Below the pieces are notes generated by a model. It searched no databases, was not told the origin of the DNA, and worked only from the letters and a program-made list of their open reading frames with translations. From NCBI GenBank assembly GCA_013285985.1, contig JABDGR010000007.1, positions 1 through 42,061 on the forward strand: a stretch of 42,061 nucleotides of DNA, written 5' to 3'. The position numbers and the translations under genes are program-made. This document shows positions 15,252-23,927 of the stretch, in pieces. The stretch's first letter is position 1, and each line of letters opens with the position of its first letter. The DNA is from Verrucomicrobiota bacterium (GTDB lineage: Bacteria; Verrucomicrobiota; Verrucomicrobiia; Opitutales; JABDGR01).

Positions 15252-16595
15252 TTACTTCACTCCGCTGAATTTTTCCGGCTGGGAAACCTTGGCCGGGTCA
15301 GCAGGAGCGATTTCCACCGCATAGACTTGCACCGGCCCCTGAATATTTGAGCGGAAGACGACCCATTTCTTGTCCGGCGTGATGGAGACATTCGGCTCGA
15401 TGCCGCCGCCTTGGACGCCCAGTCGCGTCTGGCCGGTGACATAATTGTGCTTGGACATATTGACGAGTTTTTCGCGGGTCACACTGCCGTCGGGTTGCAC
15501 CCGGAAAAGATTAATCCAGGCGCCGTTCGGCGAAAACGCAACCTGAGTCGGGTCGCCGCCGTCGCTGGCAAAAAGTGTGTTGTCGCGCGAGACGTTGAAG
15601 TGCACGCCCCACCAGTCGCGCTCAATGTGGTATTTAGTGAGCTTGCCCGAGTCCACGTTCACCCCGGCAATCCAGAAGTCTTTGCTGCGCGGTGTTTGCA
15701 GATCGAACCAGATGGTCTTGCCGTCGTAGCTCCAGAATTCGTGGCCGCCGATTTCCATGTCCATCTGCCGCTTGTACATCAAGCGTTGCGCGGAGCCGTC
15801 GGTGCGCACCGTCCAGATGCGATCCACCTCGTGCCAGGTGCCTTCGTGGGCGTAGAGGACGAGATGCGGGTCGGTGGGGGAAAACTGTTGATGATCAATG
15901 GAGGCATATTGGAAGCCCGTCCACGTCTGTGTGCCGGTTTTTAAATCGGTGAAAAGAAAGCCGGTGGAGGACGGGCGGGCGAGGCGCGCGGAGAGGCCGT
16001 CTTCCTTGGCCGCGGCGAATTCCTCATCCGGGGTCAGCGGAATGCCCTGGGCGATTTTGTCGCCGAACATGCGCTGGCGTTGGGGCTGGATGTTTGGCGG
16101 TGGTGGCGGCTGGGCGTGGCCCGTGGGATCCTCACCAACCAGCATGCCACCGGCGATGGTTCCGTCGCAATTCACGCCCCACACGGTGCCGGTCATGAGT
16201 TGGCGAGACGCCTTGGTGTCCACGTTCACGGCATAGAGGGCGCCGTTCGAGGTGTAGTAGAAGTCGCGTGATTTATAGGCCGCCATCAAGGGGTTGACGC
16301 GCGCGTTGCGACCATCCACCAGCCATTCGAGTTTCGGTGTGCCCTGGCCGAGGGTTTTCAGGTCCACGGACCAGATTCCGCTCGGTGCGCCAAAAATCAT
16401 TTTGTCGCCTTCCGGCGTGTAGGAATTGTAGTGGAAATAAAGACTCTGGCTGTTGTCCTCGTCAGAAATACGGATGACGCGGTGGCCGGTGTCGGGGTCA
16501 ATCCATTCGCGGGGATTATCGCCTGCGGCGGCCGGGGTGGCCGCTTGCGCGGTGGCGCAGAGCGACAGGAAAAACAGCCAGGGTAAGGGGCGCAT
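15252..16595 (-). CDS. Exported oligogalacturonate-lyase-like beta-propeller protein
   Basis: 447 residues with a signal peptide (MRPLPWLFFLSLCATAQA). It resembles the oligogalacturonate lyase family (seven-bladed propeller that cleaves unsaturated pectin oligosaccharides using a metal held by His and Gln). Recognisable stretches are WIDPDTGHRVIRIS at the start, HQQFSPTDPHL, a HEGTWHEVDRIW block, and MDMEIGGHEFWSYDGK. I start at ATG 16595; the track's TTG at 16604 lies only 2 bp beyond the stop of the preceding gene. It is a paralog of the adjacent upstream gene (11 bp gap) and is collinear with it except for the LysM insertion there. Classical lyases are cytoplasmic or periplasmic; this family is expanded in Planctomycetes and Verrucomicrobia, where substrates are mostly unproven. 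Confidence 0.75.
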   Translation of the reverse strand: MRPLPWLFFLSLCATAQAATPAAAGDNPREWIDPDTGHRVIRISDEDNSQSLYFHYNSYTPEGDKMIFGAPSGIWSVDLKTLGQGTPKLEWLVDGRNARVNPLMAAYKSRDFYYTSNGALYAVNVDTKASRQLMTGTVWGVNCDGTIAGGMLVGEDPTGHAQPPPPPNIQPQRQRMFGDKIAQGIPLTPDEEFAAAKEDGLSARLARPSSTGFLFTDLKTGTQTWTGFQYASIDHQQFSPTDPHLVLYAHEGTWHEVDRIWTVRTDGSAQRLMYKRQMDMEIGGHEFWSYDGKTIWFDLQTPRSKDFWIAGVNVDSGKLTKYHIERDWWGVHFNVSRDNTLFASDGGDPTQVAFSPNGAWINLFRVQPDGSVTREKLVNMSKHNYVTGQTRLGVQGGGIEPNVSITPDKKWVVFRSNIQGPVQVYAVEIAPADPAKVSQPEKFSGVK

Positions 16596-16606
16596 GGGAA
16601 ACAAAT

Positions 16607-18055
16607 TTATTTCGCGGCTTTGGCCAGTTCAACGGCGAATACTTGCGAGCCGTGTTCTTCGCCGAGCATATTCGAGCGGAACACAATCCACTTCATGTCG
16701 GGCGTGAAGCTTACATTGGGCTCGAGTCCGTAGTCGTGATTCGCGAGGTTGACGAGGCGTTCGGCCTTGAAAGTCATGGTCTGCACATCTTCGTTGCCGA
16801 CTTTGATGGTCGCGGCGGTCGAGGGGTCAGGCGTAAATAAATATATCCACTGGCCGTTGTCGCCGCGCGCGACGCTGGTCGGGCCGCCGCCGTCGCCGGC
16901 AAACAATTTGCCGTCGGGTGAAACATTGTAATGCACGGACCACTGGTTTTTCTGCAGCGAATAACGGATATGCTGGCCGGTGGCCAAATCCATGCCGCCG
17001 ACCCAAAATTGGGTGCTTTTGGGTGTCTGCAAATCATACCAGGCGTGTTTGCCATCGGCGCCCCAGAATTCATGGCCCGCGATTTCCATGTCCATCGTGC
17101 GCTGGTGGATGAGTCTGGGCGGAGCGGGAGGTAGTTGGATTTTCTGGCCGATTTTCAAGTCATCCGAAGTCAGCCCGGCGGTGTATTTAATCATCGCAGG
17201 ATAAGTACCGTGCGCGGCGGCGATTTTTTCCAGCGTGTCGCCAGTCTGCACGGTGTAAATATCTCCTGCGACCCGGATTTGCCAGACGCGGTCCACGCGG
17301 TCCCACGAGCCTTCGTGACAATACATCAAGAGCGTGGGGTCGGTGGGGGAAAACTGCACGTGATTGAGCCAGTCAGTTTCGGCGCGGAAGAATTTTTTAA
17401 GTTCCCCGGTTTTGATGTTGATGGCGTAGAGCACCATCGGCACGAGGGCGGCCATGCGCTGCGGCAGCTGCCCGTTACCCGTCCAGGCTGGGCCGATGGC
17501 GCCGAGTTCGCCCGGCGCGGCGTCGCCCGAGCCGGCCAGCAGGGTTTCGTCAGCATTGACGGTAAAGCCCGCGCCCCAGAATAATTCATCCGGCAGTGAG
17601 CAAATTTTACGCGTCGCGCCGGTGTCGAGGTTGGTCGCCATTACGTCGGCGCCGCGCGTGTAATAGACAGTCGGCGTTTTGCGACCCATGACGATATGCG
17701 CGATGCGTTGTTCCGGCGGGGTGTTGTCATGCGTGTCAATCCGCTGCGTCGGTGTGGAGCCGGAAACCACTTTTTTGATTTCGTACGTTTTGAGATTAAT
17801 GGTCTCGATGCCGCTTGGCACCGTCACGACCACGCGGGTGCCATCGGGCGTGTAGGTGTTTTGATGGAAATACAGACTCTGCGTTTCATCTTCGCGGGAA
17901 AGGCGGATGACGCGGTGGCCGGTGTCGGGGTCAATCCATTCCGTCGGCAATTTGTCCGGCTTGGAAGCGGCGGACGGCGTGTCCGCGGCCGAAGCGTGTG
18001 CCAGCAACGCCAGCGCAGAAAACAAGAAAGCAGGGGTGCAGAAACACTTTTTCAT
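16607..18055 (-). CDS. Exported oligogalacturonate-lyase-like propeller with inserted LysM domain
   Basis: 482 residues; signal peptide MKKCFCTPAFLFSALALLAHASAA. The protein aligns along its length with the downstream 447-residue paralog (WIDPDTGHRVIRLS, SPTDPTLLMYCHEGSWDRVDRVW, MDMEIAGHEFWGADGK). Between the last two blocks, residues about 265-310 form a LysM domain (IYTVQTGDTLEKIAAAHG ... LKIGQKIQLPP), which normally binds peptidoglycan or chitin-type glycans. The paralog has only about ten residues at this place. The ATG at 18055 is chosen because it gives the signal peptide; the longer track start runs into the DUF1552 gene. Likely co-transcribed with the DUF1552 gene upstream (37 bp) and the paralog downstream. 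Enzymatic function is inferred from family only. Confidence 0.8.
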   Translation of the reverse strand: MKKCFCTPAFLFSALALLAHASAADTPSAASKPDKLPTEWIDPDTGHRVIRLSREDETQSLYFHQNTYTPDGTRVVVTVPSGIETINLKTYEIKKVVSGSTPTQRIDTHDNTPPEQRIAHIVMGRKTPTVYYTRGADVMATNLDTGATRKICSLPDELFWGAGFTVNADETLLAGSGDAAPGELGAIGPAWTGNGQLPQRMAALVPMVLYAINIKTGELKKFFRAETDWLNHVQFSPTDPTLLMYCHEGSWDRVDRVWQIRVAGDIYTVQTGDTLEKIAAAHGTYPAMIKYTAGLTSDDLKIGQKIQLPPAPPRLIHQRTMDMEIAGHEFWGADGKHAWYDLQTPKSTQFWVGGMDLATGQHIRYSLQKNQWSVHYNVSPDGKLFAGDGGGPTSVARGDNGQWIYLFTPDPSTAATIKVGNEDVQTMTFKAERLVNLANHDYGLEPNVSFTPDMKWIVFRSNMLGEEHGSQVFAVELAKAAK

Positions 18056-18092
18056 AAAAATCCCACAGAGTGCGATGTCGGCACAGTGCGAT

Positions 18093-19481
18093 TTAGGCTT
18101 TGCTGAAAGCCACATCGAGCTTGCCGTTGCTGTCGCCGATTTTTTCCGTTGGTGTGCCCATCACGTCGAGCATTGAGCGGTAGAGGTTGGTAATGGGGGT
18201 CAGCTCACCCATATGAATATGCTGGCCCGCGGCGATGGCGCCGCCGCCACGGCCCGCGAGCACCATGGGGAGGTTTTCCGGGGTGTGGTGGTTGCCGTCG
18301 CTCAAGCCGCCGCCATAGAGCACCATCGAGTTGTCGAGCAAGGTGCCGTCGCCCTCTTTCACCGACTTCATTTTTTCGAGGAAGTAGGCGTATTGTGTCA
18401 TGTGGTAGCGATTGATGATGGCGAGTTTCGTCAACTTTTCCGGGTTGTTGTTATGGTGCGACAGGTCGTGGTGGCCCTCGGAAATGCCGGACTCGAAGCC
18501 TTGCGCGGTTGCCTTGGGGTAGGGGCGGTTGCTGCCGTCGTGGCCGAGGATGAAGGTGGAGACGCGCGTGGCGTCCGTCTGGAACGCCAGGACCATGATG
18601 TCCATCATCAGGTGCGCGTGGTCTTCGAAATTATAATCGGCGAGCATCTTCAGCTGGCGCTGTTCCGGCGGCAAATCGATGATGAATTTCTCGCTGGACT
18701 CGATGCGGCGTTCGAGGTCGCGCACGGCGGAAATGTATTCGTCGAGCTTGCGCTGGTCATTGCCGCCAAGGGTGCGGCCAAGCTGGTTCGCGTCATCCAG
18801 CACGAAGTCCACCACGCTCTTGTTGTAAAGCTGGCGTTTGGCGCGGGCTTCCTTGGTGGCAGCATCGTTAGCCCCGCCAAAGAGGCGTTCAAAGGCCTGG
18901 CGCGGATCCACTTCGGGGTTCATCGGCATCGAGTCCGATTTCCAGGAAATATTGAATTGGTAGGCGCAACTGTAACCGGAGTCGCACGAGCCGGCGCGCT
19001 GGCCATGGTCGCAACTGAGTTCGAGCGAGGGCAGCTTGGTCTGGTCGCCGATGCGTTCGGCGGCAATCTGGTCCACGGAGATGCCGGCCTTGATGTCGGC
19101 CCCATTGGTCTTGCGCGGGTGGACGCCGGTGAGGTAACTGGCCGAGGCGCGGGCGTGGCCGCCGCCGCCGTCGCCCAGTTCATTGGCGTTGTTGTTGTCG
19201 AGGCTGCTGATGACGGTGATGTCTTTCTTGAAGGCGGCCAGCGGCTGGAGGGTGTAGGGTAATTCGAAATTTGGGCCGGTCGTCGTTGGCGTCCAGTAAT
19301 CCATATTTGCGCCATTGGGAATATAGATGAAGGCCATGCGCGTCGGGAAGACTTTGGCTGCGCCAGCGGTTGCGCCCAGCAAGCGGGTGGCGGGCAGCAG
19401 GGACTCGAACAGCGGCAACGCCATGACCGTGCCAAGGCCGCGCAAAAATTTCCGGCGGGGTAATTGCCAGGGGTTGCTCAT
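18093..19481 (-). CDS. DUF1552 family Tat-exported protein
   Basis: 462 residues. The N-terminus MSNPWQLPRRKFLRGLGTVM has a twin-arginine motif (PRRKFLRG) followed by a hydrophobic stretch, so it should be exported folded. The body matches DUF1552, a family abundant in Planctomycetes and Verrucomicrobia and related to the alkaline-phosphatase-like DUF1501 proteins: FIYIPNGANMDYWTP, GHARASASYLTG, FILGHDGSNR, SEGHHDLSHH, and MVLYGGGLSDGNHHTPENLP. Function is unknown. Usually it is paired with a DUF1592/DUF1588 cytochrome-type partner, which is absent here; instead it precedes two lyase-like propellers. The ATG at 19481 is preferred to the upstream track start because it places the Tat motif at the N-terminus. 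Confidence 0.88.
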   Translation of the reverse strand: MSNPWQLPRRKFLRGLGTVMALPLFESLLPATRLLGATAGAAKVFPTRMAFIYIPNGANMDYWTPTTTGPNFELPYTLQPLAAFKKDITVISSLDNNNANELGDGGGGHARASASYLTGVHPRKTNGADIKAGISVDQIAAERIGDQTKLPSLELSCDHGQRAGSCDSGYSCAYQFNISWKSDSMPMNPEVDPRQAFERLFGGANDAATKEARAKRQLYNKSVVDFVLDDANQLGRTLGGNDQRKLDEYISAVRDLERRIESSEKFIIDLPPEQRQLKMLADYNFEDHAHLMMDIMVLAFQTDATRVSTFILGHDGSNRPYPKATAQGFESGISEGHHDLSHHNNNPEKLTKLAIINRYHMTQYAYFLEKMKSVKEGDGTLLDNSMVLYGGGLSDGNHHTPENLPMVLAGRGGGAIAAGQHIHMGELTPITNLYRSMLDVMGTPTEKIGDSNGKLDVAFSKA

Positions 19482-19650
19482 AAATCCGCAGGGTGGGCCA
19501 AGGGGAAATGACGGCCAGCCAAGCTGGAAAAGTAACACCCGGTGCGGGTTCCCGCAAGTCCATTTCCAAGGGTGATTCCACAAATTAAATTGCGGGCTGT
19601 TTTTGCCTTTCCCTGCGGGCTCGCGAGCGTCACAATCGGGCGTATCCCCC

Positions 19651-19986
19651 ATGAAACGAATTCTCCCCTGCCTGCTGTTTTTATTGCTGCTCTGCGGTTG
19701 CATCAGCTCAAGCCTGACGGATTACCGCTACGTCACGCTGGCGGACATCAATGCCAAGCGCAGGGCCAACGCGGCTAATCAGGCCGAATTTTACAACAAA
19801 TGGTATTACGCGGGGTCGGACGACAAATACGACTACATCTATGAATATACCAAGGGCATCTCCATAACTCCGCCCTCCCATTTTCATTACTACAAGCTAG
19901 ATAAGGGACAGATCGAAAACCTCCCCGGCGCTGGGTCTCCTTTCAATCCCGACCTGAACGCGAACCCGGAAATTTTCACCTGGTAG
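19651..19986 (+). CDS. Small lipoprotein of unknown function
   Basis: 111 residues. MKRILPCLLFLLLLCGC is a lipoprotein signal with cysteine 17 as the likely lipidated residue (LLCGC). The mature part is rich in Tyr and charged residues (WYYAGSDDKYDYIYEYTKG) and has no family I recognise. The ATG at 19651 is taken because it puts the signal sequence at the N-terminus. It is divergent from the DUF1552 gene and lies 9 bp before a FUSC-type membrane protein, suggesting that the two are co-transcribed. Confidence 0.75.
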   Translation: MKRILPCLLFLLLLCGCISSSLTDYRYVTLADINAKRRANAANQAEFYNKWYYAGSDDKYDYIYEYTKGISITPPSHFHYYKLDKGQIENLPGAGSPFNPDLNANPEIFTW

Positions 19987-19995
19987 CGGGGGCAC

Positions 19996-20517
19996 ATGAG
20001 CCAGGGGCCGAACACGATCAGCACCCTCGGCGCCTTCATTTATACTTGCAAGGCCGCGGTGGCCGCGACCCTTGCGATTTCGCTTTGCACCTTGTTCACG
20101 CTGCCCTGGGCGGTCTGGGCCGTGGTCTCGGCGTTGATCGTCATTCAACCGTCGCTGCATCCCTCGTTGCGTGCGTCGGTCGTGCGCGTGGTGGCGAACC
20201 TCATCGCGGCGTTCGTCGGCAGCGCGCTGCACGCCATCGTCGGCGTGCAGTTGATTGACTTGGTTCTCGGCATCATGGCCGTGGGCATGATTTGCCATCA
20301 CACGAAGCTCGACGACGGCCTGCGCGCGGGTTATGCCGCAGTGGCCATCGTCACCCTTGCCATGCCGGACAACACGGTGGGCGGGGCGGTAAACCGGGTT
20401 GTCGCCGTCATCCTCGGCTGCATGTGCGCGTTGCTGGTGAATGTTGTGTTCGACAAACTCAGCACAAAGAATCCCCGCAAGGCTGACGAATTCTCCAGCG
20501 GAACCCATGAGGAATAA
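19996..20517 (+). CDS. Half-size FUSC / aromatic acid exporter family membrane protein
   Basis: 173 residues with about four transmembrane segments (roughly 12-35, 38-55, 70-100 and 130-150). The segment VSALIVIQPSLHPSLRASVVRVVANLIAAFVG resembles the FUSC/ArAE permease core (VxxxxQPxxxxTxxRxxxRxxGTxxG). Full-length aromatic acid exporters have two such halves plus cytoplasmic domains; this single-half form would need to dimerise. Cargo is unknown. ATG at 19996 is preceded by GCGGGGGC. Convergent with the TsaB-like gene 18 bp further on. Confidence 0.7.
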   Translation: MSQGPNTISTLGAFIYTCKAAVAATLAISLCTLFTLPWAVWAVVSALIVIQPSLHPSLRASVVRVVANLIAAFVGSALHAIVGVQLIDLVLGIMAVGMICHHTKLDDGLRAGYAAVAIVTLAMPDNTVGGAVNRVVAVILGCMCALLVNVVFDKLSTKNPRKADEFSSGTHEE

Positions 20518-20535
20518 CCATCTGGGTTCGGCGAA

Positions 20536-21234
20536 CTATTTAGACTTTTGGCTGACGTCTTGGGCGGTTATGCCCGGCCACTTTTTATACTCCTGTGCGC
20601 GGCCAGTGCGGGGCGTTGGCGTTTCTTCGGGGTGGAATAAATGCGGGAGCGCGAGAACATCCGGATGTTCTCGCAATGAAGCGGGTAGCGGACAGGCCTT
20701 TTCCGGCGGATGATGCCATGCTTTGCGCGCGGGGATGTGAAAGAGCGCTCCTGATGGCAAATCAGCTTCGTTAATTTCCCGGGGCGGCGTGGCGGCCAAT
20801 GCCGCCAGGTTGCGGGATTTTACTTCCAGAATTTGCCAAAGACCCTGTCGTGCATCGGTGAACACGGTAAAAGGCGGCTGAGCGCCGCCAGCCAGTGCCA
20901 GCGCTGCCGCCAGATGCAGGCTGCCACACGCCCAGACTGGGCGTATTTTTCCCGAATTACGCGCGGCATCGTCCACCTGCCAGGCGCGGATGGCTATGGC
21001 CGCCAGCCGCAGGCCGAGCACCGAACCGGGGCCTTCGACGTAGAGATAGCCGACCAATTTTTCCCATGACAAGCCGGCTTCAGTCAAAACTTCGCTTACG
21101 CCGGTGAACAGGCCTTCCAGCGCCGCCGCATCGCTTTCGCGCCAGCCGAGCCAGCGCGAGTTTTGCCAAATTCCAACGCGTACTTTCACGCCGCTGGCGT
21201 CAAGAAACAGCCATGAGCTTTTCAGGTCGAGCAT
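20536..21234 (-). CDS. tsaB: TsaB-like (YeaZ) protein, divergent
   Basis: 232 residues of the ASKHA fold. Landmarks of TsaB are present: an N-terminal WLFLDASGVKVRVGIW, EGPGSVLGLRLAAIAIRAW in place of GPGSFTGLRIG, and TDARQGLWQILEV for the DARMGEVY-like strand. TsaB partners TsaD in making the universal tRNA t6A37 modification. The central GPGS-x-x-GLR motif supports the call, but the usual AIDTA opening is missing and the C-terminal third is poorly conserved and Pro/His-rich. It follows rpoN on the same strand with an 87-bp gap. A non-t6A ASKHA paralog is the alternative. Confidence 0.65.
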   Translation of the reverse strand: MLDLKSSWLFLDASGVKVRVGIWQNSRWLGWRESDAAALEGLFTGVSEVLTEAGLSWEKLVGYLYVEGPGSVLGLRLAAIAIRAWQVDDAARNSGKIRPVWACGSLHLAAALALAGGAQPPFTVFTDARQGLWQILEVKSRNLAALAATPPREINEADLPSGALFHIPARKAWHHPPEKACPLPASLREHPDVLALPHLFHPEETPTPRTGRAQEYKKWPGITAQDVSQKSK

Positions 21235-21321
21235 CGCACGACCAAGATTCAGTTTTAATTCTAAATGTTCAACGCTTAACTCCGCGGAGGCAGCCCGGGT
21301 GCCGCCGGCGTAAATACACTT

Positions 21322-22782
21322 TTACGCATACCGCCGTCTTAAATTCGTCGGCAAAATTCCGAGTTCCTCGCGATATTTCGCCACCGTGCGCCGGGCGATC
21401 TGGACGTTCTTTTCGCCGAGGATGGCGACGATATCCTGATCGCTGTACGGCTTGGCGGGGTTTTCCTCGCTCACGATTTGCGCAATGCGATCCTTGATGC
21501 TGGTGTTTGAGACGGACTCGCCGTTGGCGGTGTAGCCGGGGGTGAAGAAAAATTTGAATTCGAACACGCCCCACGGCGTGGCGATATATTTGTTGGCGAT
21601 GGCGCGCGAGACAGTGGTCTCGTGCACGCCGACGGCCTGTGCGACCTGGTTCATCGTCAGCGGGCGCAGCTTGGAAACGCCGTGCTCGAAAAAGTCCTTC
21701 TGCTGGTTGAGGATCTCCCGCGTGATGCGTTCGATGGTCTGCTGGCGCTGTTCAATGGAACTAATGAGGAATTTGCCGGAGCGCATTTTCTCCGAGATAT
21801 ATTCCTTTTCCTTCGGGGTCAGGTTGTTCTTGGCGAGCAGTTCTTTATACGTCCCGCTCAGCCGCAGCCGCGGGATGTAGTCGCGGTTGAGGTTGATGAG
21901 CCAGCGGTCGCCGTCGCGCTCGATGCGCACATCCGGTTCAACGACGCGGTTGGAGTCCTCGCCGAAACGCCGGCCCGGCGCGGGGTCGAGCGTGGCGATT
22001 TCCTCCAGGGCGTCCTGCACGTGTTCCAGGCTGGCGTCAACTTTGCGGGCGATTTCAGGGATGCGCCGGCGCAACAGCAGGGCGTAATGGTTGCGCAGGA
22101 TGTTCGCCGCCAGGCTGTCGCCGTGGCCACGGATTTTCAGTTGCTGAATCAGAGATTCCTGCACATTGGCGGCGCCGATGCCCGGTGGGTCAAAAGTCTT
22201 GAGCAACTCGGCGGCGTCCTGCACCGCTTTCAGTGGGAGGCCCGCCATGAGCGCGATGTCGGAAACGCCGGCGGTCAGGAAACCCTGGTCGTTGAGGCTG
22301 CCGACGAGGTAGCGCAGCGCCTCGCGCAGCTTGGGCTCGCCATCCGCCAAATCGGCCTGGCCGAGCAGGTGTTCCTGCAAAGAAGTTTCGCTCACCAGCG
22401 AATCGAAGAAATGCTGGCGGCGTTCGGCGTCCTCGCGCGTGAAGGTGTTCTGGCTGCCCGCCTGTTGGAAATGGTCCCGCCAGTCCTGGTCGAGTTTGCG
22501 CAGGATTTCAAAGTCGTTCTGGAAACGCATTTCCTCGTTGGCCTCAGGCGTGGCTTCATTCTCGCCGTTGCGGTCGGAGTCGTTTTCCTCGTTCTGTTGT
22601 TCGATGGAAACGCCGCTCATGGGCATTTCTTCGAGCAGGGGGTTGCTTTGCAATTCCTCCAGGATCGTGTGGCGCAACTCCAGCGCCGGCGCTTGCAAAA
22701 TTTTAAGCGACTGGCGCAGTTGCGGCGCCAGGACCTGGCTTTGGGTGAGCTTTTGAAATTGGTGGAGGCCTTGATGCGCCAT
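21322..22782 (-). CDS. rpoN: RNA polymerase sigma-54 factor RpoN
   Basis: 486 residues, normal for sigma-54. Region I at the N-terminus (QFQKLTQSQVLAPQLRQSLKILQ) contacts activators, an acidic region II follows (about 55-75, EENDSDRNGENEATPE), then the core-binding domain and the C-terminal helix-turn-helix with the RpoN box RRTVAKYREELGILP that reads the -24 element. It needs an AAA+ enhancer-binding protein, none of which is encoded in this window. ATG at 22782. It lies 33 bp downstream of a Ser/Thr kinase gene on the same strand, so the two are likely co-transcribed. Confidence 0.98.
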   Translation of the reverse strand: MAHQGLHQFQKLTQSQVLAPQLRQSLKILQAPALELRHTILEELQSNPLLEEMPMSGVSIEQQNEENDSDRNGENEATPEANEEMRFQNDFEILRKLDQDWRDHFQQAGSQNTFTREDAERRQHFFDSLVSETSLQEHLLGQADLADGEPKLREALRYLVGSLNDQGFLTAGVSDIALMAGLPLKAVQDAAELLKTFDPPGIGAANVQESLIQQLKIRGHGDSLAANILRNHYALLLRRRIPEIARKVDASLEHVQDALEEIATLDPAPGRRFGEDSNRVVEPDVRIERDGDRWLINLNRDYIPRLRLSGTYKELLAKNNLTPKEKEYISEKMRSGKFLISSIEQRQQTIERITREILNQQKDFFEHGVSKLRPLTMNQVAQAVGVHETTVSRAIANKYIATPWGVFEFKFFFTPGYTANGESVSNTSIKDRIAQIVSEENPAKPYSDQDIVAILGEKNVQIARRTVAKYREELGILPTNLRRRYA

Positions 22783-22815
22783 GATAATCTTCTCTCTCGG
22801 GGCAGGCGGGGCGGA

Positions 22816-23853
22816 TTATTTGGAGTTTTTCTGCATCCAGCGCTGGCTGGCGGTCGCGCCGTGCGGCCCGTACAGGTCGCGCACGTATTCCGCAAGTTTT
22901 TCGTTGGTTGGGCCGTAACCGTCGCTGTAAAGGTAGCGTTCAAGAATGTCGAGCAACTCGGCGGCGCTTTGGTAGCGTTCTTCGCGTGGGCGGGCGAGGG
23001 TCTTGTGCAGGATGGCGTTGAGCTTGGCGTCCACATCCTCACGAACTTTGGCAAAATCCGGCAGCGGCATTTTGAGGATGTTCTCCCGCGTGGCTTCGGG
23101 CGTTTCGCCTTCAAAGATGTTGCGCATGCAGAGCATTTCCGCCAAGACGACGCCACAGCCGAACAAATCCGCGCGCCCGTCGGTGACTTCGCACTTGGCC
23201 TGTTCGGGGGAGAGGTATTCGTCCTTGCCGGCGATTACCTCGCCTTCTTCATTATACATCAGGTCGAGCGCTTTCGCGATGCCGAAGTCGGTCAGCTTCA
23301 CGTCGCCCTCGCTGGCGAGCATGATGTTCTTGGGGTTCACGTCGCGGTGTACGATGCCCAGCAGCCGGCCCTGCGCATCGCGTTTCTGATGCGCGTAGGC
23401 CAGCCCGCGGGAGACGCGGGAGACGATGAAAACGGCGAGGGTAACGGGGATTTTCTGTTTTGTCTCAAGGTGCCGGATGATAAAATCTTCGAGGTTCTTG
23501 CCGTTCACGAATTCCATGACCATGTAATATTGCCCCCCGATGACGCCGAGGTGGTAGGTCTGCACGATGTTGGTGTGGATCAGGTCGGCCACCAGGCGCG
23601 CCTCGCCGACAAAGTTGCTGCGAAATTCCGGAATGGCCGAATACTCCTCGCGAATCAGCTTGATGGCGACTTGCTTGCTGAAATTGTCCGAGCCCAGCTG
23701 GCGCCCTTCGAGCACCATACCCATCCCGCCCTCCGCAATCGAGCGCACCAGCTCGTAGTGGATTTCGTTAAAAATGTGCTTCAGTTTGTTCAAGGGAAAC
23801 GAATCAAAGTCTTTTCTTGCGTCGGCGGCAACCCCTTTTTCACAAACTCGCAC
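22816..23853 (-). CDS. Soluble Hanks-type Ser/Thr protein kinase
   Basis: 345 residues with a complete kinase domain: glycine loop EGGMGMV (41-47), VAIK lysine K65, alpha-C glutamate near E84, catalytic loop HRDVNPKN (169-176), DFG (189-191) and an SPEQ in the activation segment (YLSPEQAKC). HRDVNPKN instead of HRDLKPEN is typical of myxobacterial and verrucomicrobial kinases. No transmembrane segment and no sensor domain follow, so this is a cytoplasmic kinase, about 60 residues of C-terminal tail aside. The track start is GTG 23853; TTG at 23793 (protein NKLKHIFNE...) is a credible alternative, as the first 20 residues are not family-like. It precedes rpoN by 33 bp. Confidence 0.92.
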   Translation of the reverse strand: MRVCEKGVAADARKDFDSFPLNKLKHIFNEIHYELVRSIAEGGMGMVLEGRQLGSDNFSKQVAIKLIREEYSAIPEFRSNFVGEARLVADLIHTNIVQTYHLGVIGGQYYMVMEFVNGKNLEDFIIRHLETKQKIPVTLAVFIVSRVSRGLAYAHQKRDAQGRLLGIVHRDVNPKNIMLASEGDVKLTDFGIAKALDLMYNEEGEVIAGKDEYLSPEQAKCEVTDGRADLFGCGVVLAEMLCMRNIFEGETPEATRENILKMPLPDFAKVREDVDAKLNAILHKTLARPREERYQSAAELLDILERYLYSDGYGPTNEKLAEYVRDLYGPHGATASQRWMQKNSK

Positions 23854-23892
23854 GATTCTTGCTGTGGAGGGTTTTGCTTCGCGGGGCGCCGG

Positions 23893-23921
23893 TTGACAAA
23901 ACCGGCGGGTTGCTTCATGCT
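23893..23921 (+). promoter_or_regulatory. Probable sigma-70 promoter for the Fe-S carrier gene
   Basis: A perfect -35 TTGACA (23893-23898), 17-bp spacer, and CATGCT (23916-23921) as a weak -10. The predicted transcription start falls at or within 1-2 nt of the ATG at 23928, leaving no room for a 5' leader. Confidence 0.45.
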
Positions 23922-23927
23922 GTCGGC

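Noticed and set aside
18213-19262. 349-residue plus-strand ORF opposite the DUF1552 gene
   Set aside because: Shadow of a conserved protein; no independent evidence.
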